Position numbers and translations under genes: made by a program. A stretch of 64,000 nt of DNA from Oscarella lobularis (taxonomy: Eukaryota > Porifera > Homoscleromorpha > Homosclerophorida > Oscarellidae). The notes under the pieces are model-generated. The model was not told the DNA's origin and did no database searches. It saw only the letters and a list, made by a program, of their open reading frames with translations. The stretch lies in assembly GCF_947507565.1 (NCBI RefSeq), contig NC_089182.1, forward strand, positions 3,224,001 to 3,288,000, given 5' to 3'. Positions 22,901 to 37,800 of this stretch are shown here, piece by piece. Positions within the stretch are counted from its first letter, which is position 1. Each line of letters begins with the position of its first letter.

Positions 22901-25900
22901 TCGTGGCTTCCGGCATCACACTCGTCAGTGTCTTGGCATTTTATGCCATTACCTACGTATCCCTCTTGACACTGGCACGTGAACGAACCGTCTGTATTGA
23001 AACAATCTGCATTGACGTCGCAATTGTCTAATTCCTTGCTGCATTCGTTGATATCCTTGCAACTTTGACCATCTCCATCATACCCTTCTTTGCAACGGCA
23101 TTTAAATGATCCAGCCGTATTCTCACAATTCGCTTTGACGCTACAATTGTGACTTTCGGTCGTGCATTCGTCGATATCTCGGCACTCTACGCCGTCTCCG
23201 GTGAACCCATCTCGACATCGGCATGTAAATGATCCGATCGTATTAGAACAATCGGCGTTCAGATGACAATCGTCGAGATCTTGTGCGCATTCGTCAATGT
23301 CGACACACGTTACACCGTCACCGCTGTATCCGCTGTTGCAGCCGCAGCTGAACGAGCCCTTAGTGTTAACACATACCGACTTCGAGTCACAGTCGTCTAA
23401 TTCGTTGATGCACTCGTCTATGTCATCGCAAGTATATCCGTCGCCAGTGTAGCCCCTGCGACATGTACAGTTAAACGTTCCTGGTAAATTGGTACATCGC
23501 GCGTTCTTGTGACAATCGCTGATTCCCAGTGAACATTCGTCGATGTCGAGACACTCTTTCCCGTTGCCAGAATATCCGCCGATACATTGACACTCGTACG
23601 AACCGCGAGTATTTCGACATTCCGCTTTCTCGCTGCAATCGTCGGCTCCTGTCGCGCACTCGTCAACGTCGCTGCAAGCGAAACCGTTCCCGACGAATCC
23701 TTTGTTGCACTCGCATTCGAAGCTGCCGCCCGTATTCACGCATGAAGCGTCGGCGTGACAACTATGACCGCCTTCCGCGCACTCGTTTACGTCTCGACAA
23801 TAGGTCCCATTTCCAGTGTATCCCTTCTTGCATTCGCATACGAACGAGCCGACTGAGTTGGTGCACGTTGCCTTTGCGTGACAGTTATGAGTCTCCAGCG
23901 AACACTCGTCGATGTCAACGCATTCAATGCCATTTCCAGTGTAGCCATCGTTACATCGACATGCGAACGTTCCTATCTTATTGACGCAACGCGCATTGAC
24001 ATCGCAGTTGTCCTGGTCCAGACGACACTCGTTCACATCGAAACAGTTTGAACCGTCTCCGCTGAATCCGTGTTTGCATTGACAGGAATAGGAGCCTTCT
24101 GAGTTCAAGCAATCGGCATTCACGTCGCAATCGTCAGTACTGCTGTCACACTCATTTATGTCCACGCAGGATCTTCCATCTCCGGTATATCCGTCTTTGC
24201 AGCGGCAAGTATATGACCCTGCAACGTTCTCACAATTCGCCTTGACGTGACAGTCGTGGCTTCCGGCATCACACTCGTCAAAGTCTTGGCATTTTACGCC
24301 ATTACCTACGTATCCCTCTTGACACTGGCACGTGAACGAACCGTCTGTATTGAAACAATCTGCATTGACGTCGCAATTGTCTAATTCCTTGCTGCACTCG
24401 TTGATGTCTTCGCAACTTTGGTGGCCATCTCCATCATACCCTTCTTTGCAACGGCATTTAAATGATCCAGCCGTGTTCTCACAATTCGCTTTGACGTTAC
24501 AATTGTGACTTTCGGTCGCGCATTCGTCGATATCTCGGCACTCTATGCCGTCTCCGGTGAACCCATCTCGACATCGACACGTAAATGATCCGATCGTATT
24601 AGAACAATCGGCGTTCAGATGACAATCGTCGAGATCTTGTGCGCATTCGTTAATGTCGACACACGTTACACCGTCACCGCTGTATCCGCTGTTGCAGCCG
24701 CAGCTGAACGAGCCCTTAGTGTTAACACATACCGAATTTTTTGAGTCACAGTCGTCTAATTCGCTGATGCACTCATCTATATCGTCGCAAGTATATCCGT
24801 CGCCAGTGTAGCCCCTGCGGCACGTACAGTTGAACGTTCCTGGTAAGTTCGTACATCGCGCGTTCCTGTGACAATCGCTGATTCCCAGTGAACATTCGTC
24901 GATGTCGAGACACTCTTTCCCGCTGCCAGAATATCCGCCGATACATTGACACTCGTACGAACCGCGAGTATTTCGACACTCCGCTTTCTCGCTGCAATCG
25001 TCGGCTCCTGTCGCGCACTCGTCGACGTCGCTGCAAGCGAAACCGTTTCCAACGAATCCTTTGTTGCACTCGCATTCGAAACTGCCGCCCGTATTCACGC
25101 ATGAAGCGTCGGCGTGACAACTATGACCGCCTTCCGTGCACTCGTCAACGTCTCGACAATAGGTCCCATTTCCAGTGTATCCCTTCTTGCATTCGCATAC
25201 AAATGAGCCGACGGAGTTGGTGCACGTTGCTTTTGCGTGACAGTTATGAGTCGCCAGCGAACACTCGTTGATGTCAACGCATTCGACGCCACTTCCAGTG
25301 TAGCCATCGTTACATCGACATGCGAACGTTCCTATCTTATTGACGCAACGCGCATTGACATCGCAGTTGTCCTGGTCCAGACGACACTCGTTCACATCGA
25401 AACAGTTCGAACCGTCTCCGCTGAATCCGCGTTTGCATTGACAGGAATAGGAGCCTTCTGAGTTCAAGCAATCGGCATTCACGTCGCACTTATTGTCATC
25501 GCTATTGCACTCGTCAATGTCAATACACTGTATCCCGTTTCCATTGTAGCCGTTTTTACACTCGCACTTGAACGATCCCCTCGTATTAGTGCAGATGGCA
25601 TTAACGTGGCATTCTTCGACGCCAAATTCGCACTCGTCGATATCAAAGCAAACAGAACCGTTGCCGGTAAATCCACTTCTGCAACGGCACGAATAGGATC
25701 CAACGAAGTTGCTGCAGTCCGCATTCACATCGCAAGCGCCGCTGACGCACTCGTCAATGTCAACGCAACTCTTGCCGTCTCCAGTGTAGCCGCTCTTGCA
25801 GTGGCACTCGAATGATCCCGCGGTATTCTCGCACAATGCGTTGCTGTGACACCCGTGAATTCCACTGCTACATTCGTCAATATCTCTGCATAAAACCCCA

Positions 25901-28900
25901 TCGCCCGAGTATCCTTCTCGACACTGACACGTGAATGAGCCGTCGACGTTGAAACAGTCCGCGTTAACATGACAATTGTCCAAGTCCACGCGACATTCGT
26001 TTATGTCAACACACGTCACGCCGTCGCCGCTGTAACCGACGTCGCAACCGCAACTGAACGATCCAATCGTGTTCGTGCAGCGCGAATTGGAGCTGCAGTC
26101 GTCCGTGCCGTCAGCGCACTCGTCGACGTCGACGCAATCGCGCCCGTCGCCCGTGTAGCCTGTGCGACACGCGCAGGAGAACGCGCCCGGCAGGTTGAAG
26201 CAGCGCGCGTTCGCGTGACACGCGTCAATTCCCAGGGAGCACTCGTCGATATCGAAACAATTTCGCCCGCTTCCCGAATAGCCGTCCATGCAGGCGCACT
26301 CGAACGAACCGCGCGTGTTCGTGCACTGCGCCTTCGCGTGGCAGTCGTCCGTTTCCCGCGCGCACTCGTCGACGTCGACGCACTCCTCGACGCCGTCGCC
26401 GTCGAATCCCGTCAAGCATCGGCATTCAAAACCGCCGCCGACGTTGACGCATAAAGCGTCGACGTGGCAATTGTGCGATCCGCTCGAACACTCGTCGACG
26501 TCTCGACAGTGCGTCCCGTTTCCAGAGTAACCGTTCTTGCAACGGCACTCGAACGATCCGACGATGTTGACGCATCTCGCCAGAGCGTGACAATTGTGCG
26601 ATCCGTCGGCGCACTCGTCGACGTCTTCGCAACGACGTCCGTCGCCCACGTAGCCGGGCCGACATTTGCATCGAAACGAACCGTCCGTATTGACACACCG
26701 ACCCGAAATCAAGTCGCAATCGTGCGCGCCCTCGGCGCACTCGTCGACGTCAACGCAAGATTGACCGTCGCCTCTGTAGCCGGACAAGCACTCGCATTGG
26801 AACGATCCGACGACGTTGATGCATCGAGCGCGGATGAGATCGCAGTTGTGCAAGCCGATGAAGCCGCCGCCGTTGGCGCACTCGTCGACGTCGACGCACG
26901 TGAAACCGTCGCCCACGTAGCCGTTTTTACACTCGCAGACGAAGGATTGATCGATGTTGATGCACTTTGCATTGAAGTGACACGAGTGCGTGCCCAAGGC
27001 GCACTCGTCGATGTCCGGCGGCCCGCTGCAGACGAAACGCCACGAGTATTTGGAATAAATTCCAGTACAGACGGGACCGCCGCCTGAGCAGGAAATCGTT
27101 CCCACGAACGCGCCTTCTTCCATGACTACGTAATAGGTCGCATTCCTCGTGTAGTTGCTCGTCAGATTGAACGTCACCGTGCGTTGATCGAATGAAATAT
27201 CGACGGCTGGACTCGTGCTCGTGTCGATTTCTTGCACCAAGGCATCCGTTTCGAAGTCGTGGATGCGAATGTATCGCGTCACGGTGGGCCGCCGTACCTA
27301 GAAATTAAACATTATTTAAAAGTTCAACAGTCTTTTTTTCTCTCTCTATATATATATACCCTTCTAGTGAATTCTATTGATGCTACTGCGCCCCAAGGAG
27401 TTCTCTCCAAATCCAGTGGATAGCGGCTGTCTAATATGACTTCGGGCTGGTCGACTATAGAATAAACGTAGGTCAGAAAAAATATAAGAAACGCTTCACT
27501 AACGTACATCCTGCCAAAATGGTGATACAATTTAGATCTGTCGAGGCACTAAAATGAAAGGGAGATTGAATGGTCATGCTCAAGTGCCGACAAGATATCG
27601 TTTACGTACCCATCGTCATCTGAAGCAATGAAACATAGGAAGTGTTCTTTTCCCTCCTGGTCGGAATCTGGATCCCAGAAAAACGTCACTCGTTTAACGC
27701 CCGGCGTTGCGGCATCCTGGAGATCCGACACTTGCAAACCGCGCGGTTTCGTCGTCAAAAAAACCGTCACACTTAAAAGAAGAGAGAAAACCGCGCTAAT
27801 TAATAGAAAAGATGAAAAATTGCTAACTCACTTCCGTTGTGGATAGGCCGAGTGACCAATAAGGAGCTCGTAGTTAAACGTTCCTCCAACCGGCACGGCA
27901 TAGCAGCGCTCTTGAACGCGCGGCATTCGCTCCTGCGGCAGAATATAGGGCCGCGCATCGCACTCGAGCACCCGATCGGTGACTTTGATCAGAAATTGAA
28001 GCGGAACACTGCTGAGCGGCTCGTCGAGACGCGACGGCGCGAAATCTTCGAGCTGGACGGCGACGGCGTACTCGCCCGGAGCGGGCGGCGTCCATATCAT
28101 TTCGCACGTTTCCTCGATGAGAATCGCGTTGTAGGGCGAAGCGGCGAGCGCGTTGCAAACGACGCCGCATTCGTCTTTGAAAGTGTCGGCGTTCGATTGG
28201 GCCCATCGACAGCGCACCACGTCGTCGACGTCCGGATCCGAGTGGGGTATGATGAGTCGATGACGGCATCCGGTGCGCGCGAGAACGAGCGGCACCATGT
28301 CGGTGACGGGACTTCGATTGAGGAGGCCCGTGTCCGGACGCGGCGTCAAGTCGATGCGAGTGAACATGCGCATGTCGCCGAGATCGGAGTTGGCCGTGTC
28401 GATCCAACAGCAGTCGTGGGTTCCCTGGGGGTCGATACTAAAAGAAGGAGGTCGTTGTAACACGTGCGTTGCCACGTGCACTGTCCATCTTCTTACCCGA
28501 TGCGAAATGCTTTGTTCGTGCTCGAGACGGGAAAATCGAAGTCGAAGGACCTTTCGCCTTGATAGTAGTCGTCGCGCGGGTTAGCGAACGTGCAGTACGA
28601 CTGCATGTTGTCGACGTACGTTTGTCCGCAATTATCGCTCAGGCATCGCCAACTGACCGGCTGCCCGAATTTCCTGAGAGTTCCCTCGTCTTCTTTGCTG
28701 CACGTGCCCTCGGCAGTTCCTTGTCTCCATGCGATTTTGAACCGAACGCGAACCTAAACGAAGAACCGTTATTACGCATGCGTTGAGTGGGTTTTTCCGC
28801 GTGCGTATGCAACTGGATAGTTACCGTGGTTACTCTGCAAAAACTATAACAGTGCTACTGTAAACACGGATTAGAGTCTCTACAATCCGTGCTGTAAACC

Positions 28901-31900
28901 TACACTAATTATGTAACTAATGCAGCAGTTTTGTTAGGCGCTCACTACCGCAACAACGACATCATGACCATCGAAGCCATTTCAAGCGTTTCGAACGCGT
29001 TTTAGGTCGAGGGTCTACCATTACATGGGAGCCTGCTGCAAGTCACGAAATGTCACACATCTCACTAAAATTTTAGTCGTAGCCTGAGCTTGCTACTAGC
29101 AAAGCTACAAAATTATTACACTCAATAATAATGATGGGTATTTGGGAGGTCAGGGAAGAGTCGTCTACTAGTAACGGCTGCGCCTACAAACAGATACTAA
29201 CCTGTCCATTATTTGGATCCGAAAGATCGTATGGCGTATAACTAAACGTTCCTCCTCGAAAATGAGTGGCAACGCACTCCTCGACGCCGTCGCCTCTGAA
29301 TCCCGTCAAGCATCGGCATTCAAAACCGCCGCCGACGTTGATGCATAAAGCGTCCACGTGACAATTGTGCGATCCGCTCGAACACTCGTCGACATCTTGA
29401 CAGTGCGTCCCGTTTCCAGAGTAACCGTTCTTGCAACGGCACTCGAACGATCCGACGACGTTGACGCATCTCGCCAGAGCGTGACAATTGTGCGATCCGT
29501 CGGCGCACTCGTCGACGTCGACGCACGTAAAACCGTCGCCCACGTAGCCGTTTTTACACTCGCAGACGAAGGATTGATCGATGTTGATGCACTTTGCATT
29601 GAAGTGACACGAGTGCGTGCCCAAAGCGCACTCGTCGACGTCCGGCGGCCCGTTGGAGACGAAACGCCACGAGTATTTGGAATAAATTCCAGTACAGACG
29701 GGACCGCCGCCTGAGCAGGAAATCGTTCCCACGAACGCGCCTTCTTCCATGACTACGTAATAGGTTGCATTTCTCGTGTAGTTGCCAGTCAGATTGAACG
29801 TCGCCGTGCGTTGATCGAATGAAATATCGACGGCTGGACTCGTGCTCGTGTCGATTTCTTGCACCAAGGCATCCGTTTCGAAGTCGTGGATGCGAACGTA
29901 TCGCGTCTCGGTGGGCCGCCGTACCTAGAAATTAAACATTATTTAAAAGTTCAACAGTCTTTTTCCTATATACCCTTCTAGTGAATTCTATTGATGCTAC
30001 TGCGCCCCAAGGAGTTCTCTCCAAATCCAGCGGATAGCGGCTGTCTAATATGACTTCGGGCTGGTCGACTATAGAATAAACGTAGGTCAGAAAAAATTTA
30101 AGAAACGCTTCACTAACGTACATCCTGCCAAAATGGTGATACAATTTAGATCTGTCGAGGCACTAAAATGAAAGGGAGATTGAATGGTCATGCTCAAGTG
30201 CCGACAAGATATCGTTTACGTACCCATCGTCATCTGAAGCAATGAAACATAGGAAGTGTTCTTTTCCCTCCTGGTCGGAATCTGGATCCCAGAAAAACGT
30301 CACTCGTTTAACACCCGGCGTTGCGGCATCCTGGAGATCCGACACTTCCAAACCGCGCGGTTTTGTCGTCAAAAAAACTGTCACACTTAAAAGAAGAGAG
30401 AAAACCGCGCTAATTAATAGAAAAGACGAAAAAATTGCTAACTCACTTCCGTTGTGGATAGGCCGAGTGACCAATAAGGAGCTCGTAGTTAAACGTTCCT
30501 CCAACCGGCACGGCATAGCAGCGCTCTTGAACGCGCGGCATTCGCTCCTGCGGCAGAATATAGGGCCGCGCATCGCACTCGAGCACCTGATCGGTGACTT
30601 TGATCAGAAATTGAAGCGGAACGCTGCTGAGCGGCTCGTCGAGACGCGACGGCGCGAAATCTTCAATCTGCACGGCGACGGCGTACTCGCCCGGAGCGGG
30701 CGGCGTCCATATCATTTCGCACGTTTCCTCGATGAGAATCGCGTTGTAGGGCGAAGCGGCGAGCGCGTTGCAAACGACGCCGCATTCGTCTTTGAAAGTG
30801 TCGGCGTTCGATTGGGCCCATCGACAGCGCACCACGTCGTCGACGTCCGGATCCGAGTGGGGTATGATGAGTCGATGACGGCATTTGGTGCGCGTGAGAA
30901 CGAGCGGCACCATGTCGGTGACGGGACTTCGATTGAGGAGGCCCGTGTCCGGACGCGGCGTCAAGTCGATGCGAGTGAACATGCGCATGTCGCCGAGATC
31001 GGAGTTGGCCGTGTCGATCCAACAGCAGTCGTGGGTTCCCTGGGGGTCGATACTAAACGAAAGAGGTCGTTGTAACACGTGCGTTGCCACGTGCACCTTC
31101 TTACCCGATGCGAAATGCTTTGTTCGTGCTCGAGACGGGAAAATCGAAGTCGAAGGACCTTTCGCCTTGATAGTAGTCGTCGCGCGGGTTGGCGAACGTG
31201 CAGTACGACTGCATGTTGTCGACGTACGTTTGTCCGCAATTATCGCTCAGGCATCGCCACCTGACCGGCTGCCCGAATTTCCTGAGAGTTCCCTCGTCTT
31301 CTTTGCTGCACGTGCCCTCGGCCGTTCCTTGTCTCCATGCGATCTTGAACCGAACGCGAACCTAAACGAAGAACCGTTATTACGCATGCGTTGATCCAGT
31401 GGGTTTTGCCGCGTGCGTATGCAACTGGATAGTTACCGTGGTTACTCTGCAAAAACTATAGCAGTGCTACTGTAAACCTACACTAATTATGTAACTAATG
31501 CAGCAGTTTTGTTAGGCGCACTCTTTCTCGAACTCACTACCGCAACAACGACATCATGACCATCGAAGCCATTTCAAGCGTTTTCGAACGCGTTTTAGGT
31601 CGAGGGTCTACCATCACAGGGAGCGTGCTGCAAGTCACGAAATGTCACACATCTCACTAAAATTTTAGTCGTAGCCTGAGCTTGCTACTAGTAAGGCTAC
31701 AAAATTATTACACTCAATATTCGGGAGGTCAGTGAAGAGTCGTCTACTAGTAACGGCTGCGCCTACAAACAGATACTAACCTGTCCGTTATTTGGATCCG
31801 AAAGATCGTATGGCGTATAACTAAACGTTCCTCCACGAAAATGAGTGGCAAGCACGCTGCTTGTTGCCGCAAATATGATTCCCAAGACAAGAGGAGTAGG

Positions 31901-31909
31901 ACGCATCAT
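16920..31909 (-). CDS. Giant secreted multi-EGF protein with duplicated N-terminal module
   Basis: Secreted matrix-type protein of about 4,100 residues. The start at 31909 gives a signal peptide and then [16 protein letters not shown]. Module 1 continues through exons at 31360-31120 ([31 protein letters not shown]), 30440-30230 ([18 protein letters not shown]) and 29870, then three cbEGF modules. The same exon reads directly into a second ATHFRGG start (junction near 29271), and a second N-terminal module follows (28780-27050). One exon of about 9.8 kb (27280-17500) then encodes 77 consecutive cbEGF modules, each opening D-[IV]-[DN]-E-C with an Asn/Gly-rich core (about 41 residues). Two last exons add a C-terminal region of about 155 residues without EGF ([14 protein letters not shown]... 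to CGLE). No membrane helix is seen, so a secreted fibrillin-like structural role is inferred. The N-terminal module resembles uncharacterised sponge and cnidarian proteins as I recall them. Confidence 0.85.
21585..25405 (-). repeat. Higher-order repeat of 11 EGF modules
   Basis: Within the big exon, the module opening [13 protein letters not shown] recurs at EGF positions 14, 25 and 36, about 25,400, 24,042 and 22,689. Two full 11-module units and one of nine modules lie head to tail. Spacings of 1,353 and 1,359 bases equal 11 x 41 codons, with two extra codons in the first unit (CDSKNSVC and GDGHQSC). The copies are nearly identical at the base level, so the amplification is recent. Confidence 0.93.
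26381..31850 (-). repeat. 2.6-2.9 kb direct duplication of the gene's 5' part
   Basis: Copy A (about 26381-29270) and copy B (about 29271-31850) share exons and introns at roughly 98 percent by eye, including the non-coding stretch 28800-29200 versus 31400-31780. Copy A is longer because it has two more EGF modules (openings CANGGGF and CAEGAHDC) and a longer pyrimidine/TA run near 27340. The junction near 29271 joins codons for GVEECV to ATHFRGG in frame. Confidence 0.88.
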
Positions 31910-32525
31910 TGCACGAATGATCGGCTTGACGATTCCGTCCTCTAGCAGAACAGCTGGACAACTGAGATGAGACTGGAAAGTTCGTGCATTTCAATACGGT
32001 GTCGGAGGGCGCGGTGCACGGTGCATGGTGACGGCGGAGACTTAAAAGCGAAGGTCCTCGGAACAGCGGCATGGCTGCGGTAAATGGCGGCATCTCCCCA
32101 TAAAGAACCACAAAGTGGAACTGCGAAAAGATCAAAGACTCTAATAGTTTACGATTACCCTGTTAGTAAAATGTGGAAACTTGAAATTGCTTCAGTGCCT
32201 CATTGCCGCAACCCACAGGGTGAACTGTCCAAGTGACACCTAGTTTTGACGACGATAAATACTGGTAAGCGACACAAAGAAAAAAACAGCGTACTGATCG
32301 TGACACTGTTGATCGAAATTTATAATTGACGGGCCTTCAAGGCAACGCGGTTTTGAACGGCTTGATAAACGCAACTCAATATCAAACCTCATCTCATGAA
32401 TTCATCATGATGAAATCGAGGCCGTTCAGAAAGCAGAAACCTAAGTAGCACATCAAAAAAAGCCGCGAAATCTAACGCGCGCTTGCGACGTACTACGCCC
32501 ATTTCTCCACGCGTTCCCGTCGCAA
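31910..32525. promoter_or_regulatory. Shared upstream region of two divergent genes
   Basis: 616 bases between the start codons of the EGF giant gene (minus) and the cystathionine lyase gene (plus). I see no coding exon, repeat or recognisable element. It presumably holds both promoters. Confidence 0.4.
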
Positions 32526-34473
<1,948 letters not shown>

Positions 34474-34897
34474 TTGAACATCGTCTTTGCATGAAATAGT
34501 GTCTTCGTTGAAACGCACTTTGCCTAGAAATGTGATTTGTGAGATATTCACGTTAAAAATTTAGAAAGCAGTGCCTCCTACTTTTTTAATTAATTCAAAG
34601 CGCGTCTATGAAAACTTACTGGTAAGTCGCTCGACCCCCTTATATTATTGGCGAAATTCGTTTCAGTGACAACGCTTTGTTCTGCATTGTTTACATGGGA
34701 AAGGAGTGTCTCCTAGTTCAAACTTCTGTACAACACAAGCAAGTTAAACAGGACACGAAAGGATAACAGCTCATATGGAGAAGGCATGAGGGAACAGGGG
34801 CGTTATAACTACAATGTACCAGAACGGTCTTCAATTAAAAAGTGGTTGAAAATAAGAAATACTCTGCGCTAAATTAATATGGCTTATGATGAGGGTG
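34474..34897. other. Intergenic, nothing recognised
   Basis: Between the convergent stops of the cystathionine lyase and KDM4 genes. AT-rich with no coherent reading frame, and presumably both 3' UTRs. Confidence 0.5.
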
Positions 34898-37800
34898 TTA
34901 CACTGGCCCAGGCGACGGCGACGTATTCCAAAGGGCCTTGAGAAATTTGACTTTCTTCGGCACGCGTCCCATTTCGAAAAGCTCGTCGCTTTCAACGGTG
35001 ATTGTTCGCCCGCTGAGAAATCTTACCTAGAGAGAGAGAGAGAGAGAGACAGAGAGTAGCGGCCTCTTGTCCCGACGCAAAGGAAGGCGTACTTTGTACT
35101 CAGGCTGTCGAGTAGCTCGTAGAAATTTCCCCCAATACCTTTCCCCGTCTGACCAGAGGATTTCAACTCTTTGATTCTCCTCAGGCAAATTCTGCGAGCC
35201 GCATTGAATGTTCTACGTACGTAGGGAAAATGTTACTAGCAAGAGCGATTCTCGTCCCTTCCCTCCCACCTTGACGTCTCCAGGTCGAACGTTGTGACTG
35301 ATAGACCCGTCGTCGAATAAAACGACGTAATACATGGCGAATTCGATGCCGACGACGTTCGCCCAAGCGAATCTTTAACGATAGACAGTCGTTTGGAAGA
35401 ATTGTTTACCCGTGAAGCTGTTACTCACTCTGACGTCGAATATTTGGCCGCTACCATGGCCCCTACGCGAATTGTAGAACGACTGCCTTCCTCATCCTGA
35501 GAAAAACCGAGTTGGGGGAATGCTTTAGCGCTTCTCGGCGCGCCGTTTCTCACCAAGTCGTCCTGCGAGTGTTTGGAGCAGAAGAACTGGACGACGGTGT
35601 CGCTTAGACGAATGAGCAATCCCGCCCGATAAGCGCAGGTGACGTGAAACGACGCGAAGCAGCGCGGTCCGGAGCACTGGACGCACGTGCCGCGACTGGG
35701 ACGACCGGACGCCGTGCAGTAGCGACATCGGAGTGTCCATCGATCTTTCTGAATTGCCTTCACTTGAATTGGCTCGCGAAGTTTGTAATTGCCGAAGGAG
35801 ACTTCGGGGATTGCGACGGCGCAGGCGATGTGAGCCCATCTGAGAAAAAAGTCGATTTGATTTTAGGGGGAAAGTGGAGATTTTTTTAGAAGACTTGCTT
35901 TGGCTGAGACGCGTCCGTTGGCTTTAGAGCGCCACCGCGTAAATTGCAGAGAACACAGACCTTGGGGAAATGGATTATTGAATTAGGGAAATATCTTCTA
36001 TTACCTTGTCCCAGTGCTTCTGCTTGCAACGATTGCACTGCCACGAAGAGGTCATTTCCTCGTCTGGTAGACCGTAGCACTCTAATTAATAAAAAAAAAG
36101 AGTCTTTGTTCTTGTGACGTTGACCCCTCTTTTTTTTTAATATACCCTTGTGTACGCATATGCCGCAACAGGAGCACACAATCAGCGTTCCTTCGTCTGA
36201 ATTCCCAATTGCAGGCAACGTGCTCGTTCGCGCGACGGTGGAGGAATTTCCGTTTGATCGCTGTGGTCCAGCTGAGGAGGAGAACGACGACGACATGTGG
36301 TAAGGAGGCGGAGGATACGGAGGCTGGGCTTTCTCACTGGAAACATCATTTCCCAGAATAGGGCCAGTTGGGTAGACGATCTAGATAGGTACATGTCCGG
36401 TCTAAGGGATTCCTTCTACATGTATCTACATCATTCTCCCCAGGTCAGATAATGGGAAAAGGTTTACGGAGTGTTATTTGTTCTATAGGCACGATCTCAC
36501 TCAAGAAAACTAGCGTCTATATGATAGGCTAAGGCTGGCCAATTGGGTAGACAATCTAGATACATACATGCAGAAAGGGATTCCTTCTTTCTACGGCAGT
36601 GCTTCTATCTATGGACGTATAGCCTCTACTCTCACAAAGCCTCCGCTACACAGGGGTCTATATTGTAGGCTAAGACTAGAGAGACTCTTCTTCTCAATGG
36701 TAACGTATTATGAGACATTTACTTTGGGTCTTGGCGCTTCGAATAGGGAACACACGCAGCAGTAGGTATTATTCTGCGCGCAGCGTTGATTGAACTGGAC
36801 TTCTTCCCAGAACATTGACATATCAAAGGGCAGTTGTTGACCGTGCAACTGTTGCTGCTGCTCACAAGACGTCGTCGCTTTAAACACCAGTTTATCATAA
36901 TCGTAGAATGGTATCTACGTTTTTTTGTCACCTGATTTCGAGGCTTTTGTGCGAAGTCCCGAAATTTTGGTTGGCGACTGGTGATCGTCGTCGCCCATGC
37001 TAGAACGTTTCCGATGATTCATTCGACGCGATCGTGAAACGCCGCCACCGCCGCCGCCTTCCGCAGGAGCCAACGCGGAATCACTGCAGAAAAAAAATCA
37101 TAACAATCACAAACGCGCATATACTATATATCCTGCCTCAATGGTCCAAAGCCATTCTTTAGTTGGGTTGCTTTGTAGCTGTCAAGAAGATGAGGCTAGA
37201 GACGAGAAAAAATAGCAAGAATTAGCTAATGCACTACGATTCTAACCTTGAATTTTTTAATGAATAATTCCATATTAATGTGAACTGAATCACCTTGGCA
37301 ATAGCACTAGAAAATCGCATAGAAAAATCCCGATTTCGCGAAATTCAATGTCTTACGTGAGACGCCTTGATTCCATACTCAATCCACCTCTCCAAGGCAA
37401 AATTAGTCGATTCCGCGCAATTGTAACCGTGATTAAACCCGCAGTGATACGAATAGGGAAAGGTGATGATGAACTGACCGGCTTCTTGAGTCACCTAAAG
37501 AAAGGCCACTCAATGCCACAAGGACCCCAGATTCTTACACCAAACTCACCCTATTGACTGGTATTGAGTATTGTCGCAGGATCGTGGGCGAAATGAGCGT
37601 CGATTTGTGTCGCAAAAAGCTTGCACACGCCTGCGCATCGCCAGGAAAAAAACCTAAATAAAAGCACCATTATAACATATAAGCAAATACTTGTTTATGT
37701 ATTGCCTTTTGCTAGTCTTTCGATTCGTTGCCCATGTTCGTCTGGTACGAAATACCACGTTTTGGGCGCGCCATAGTGCAAGTAATTGATGCTGTAGAGA

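Noticed and set aside
28273-31394. Plus-strand frames in the duplicated N-terminal blocks
   Set aside because: They occur in both copies only because the copies are near identical, and they show no splice or domain logic.
29184-31909. A separate paralogous EGF gene
   Set aside because: The EGF exon at 29184-29870 runs in frame into the second N-terminal module and has no stop codon at its end, so one fused gene fits better.
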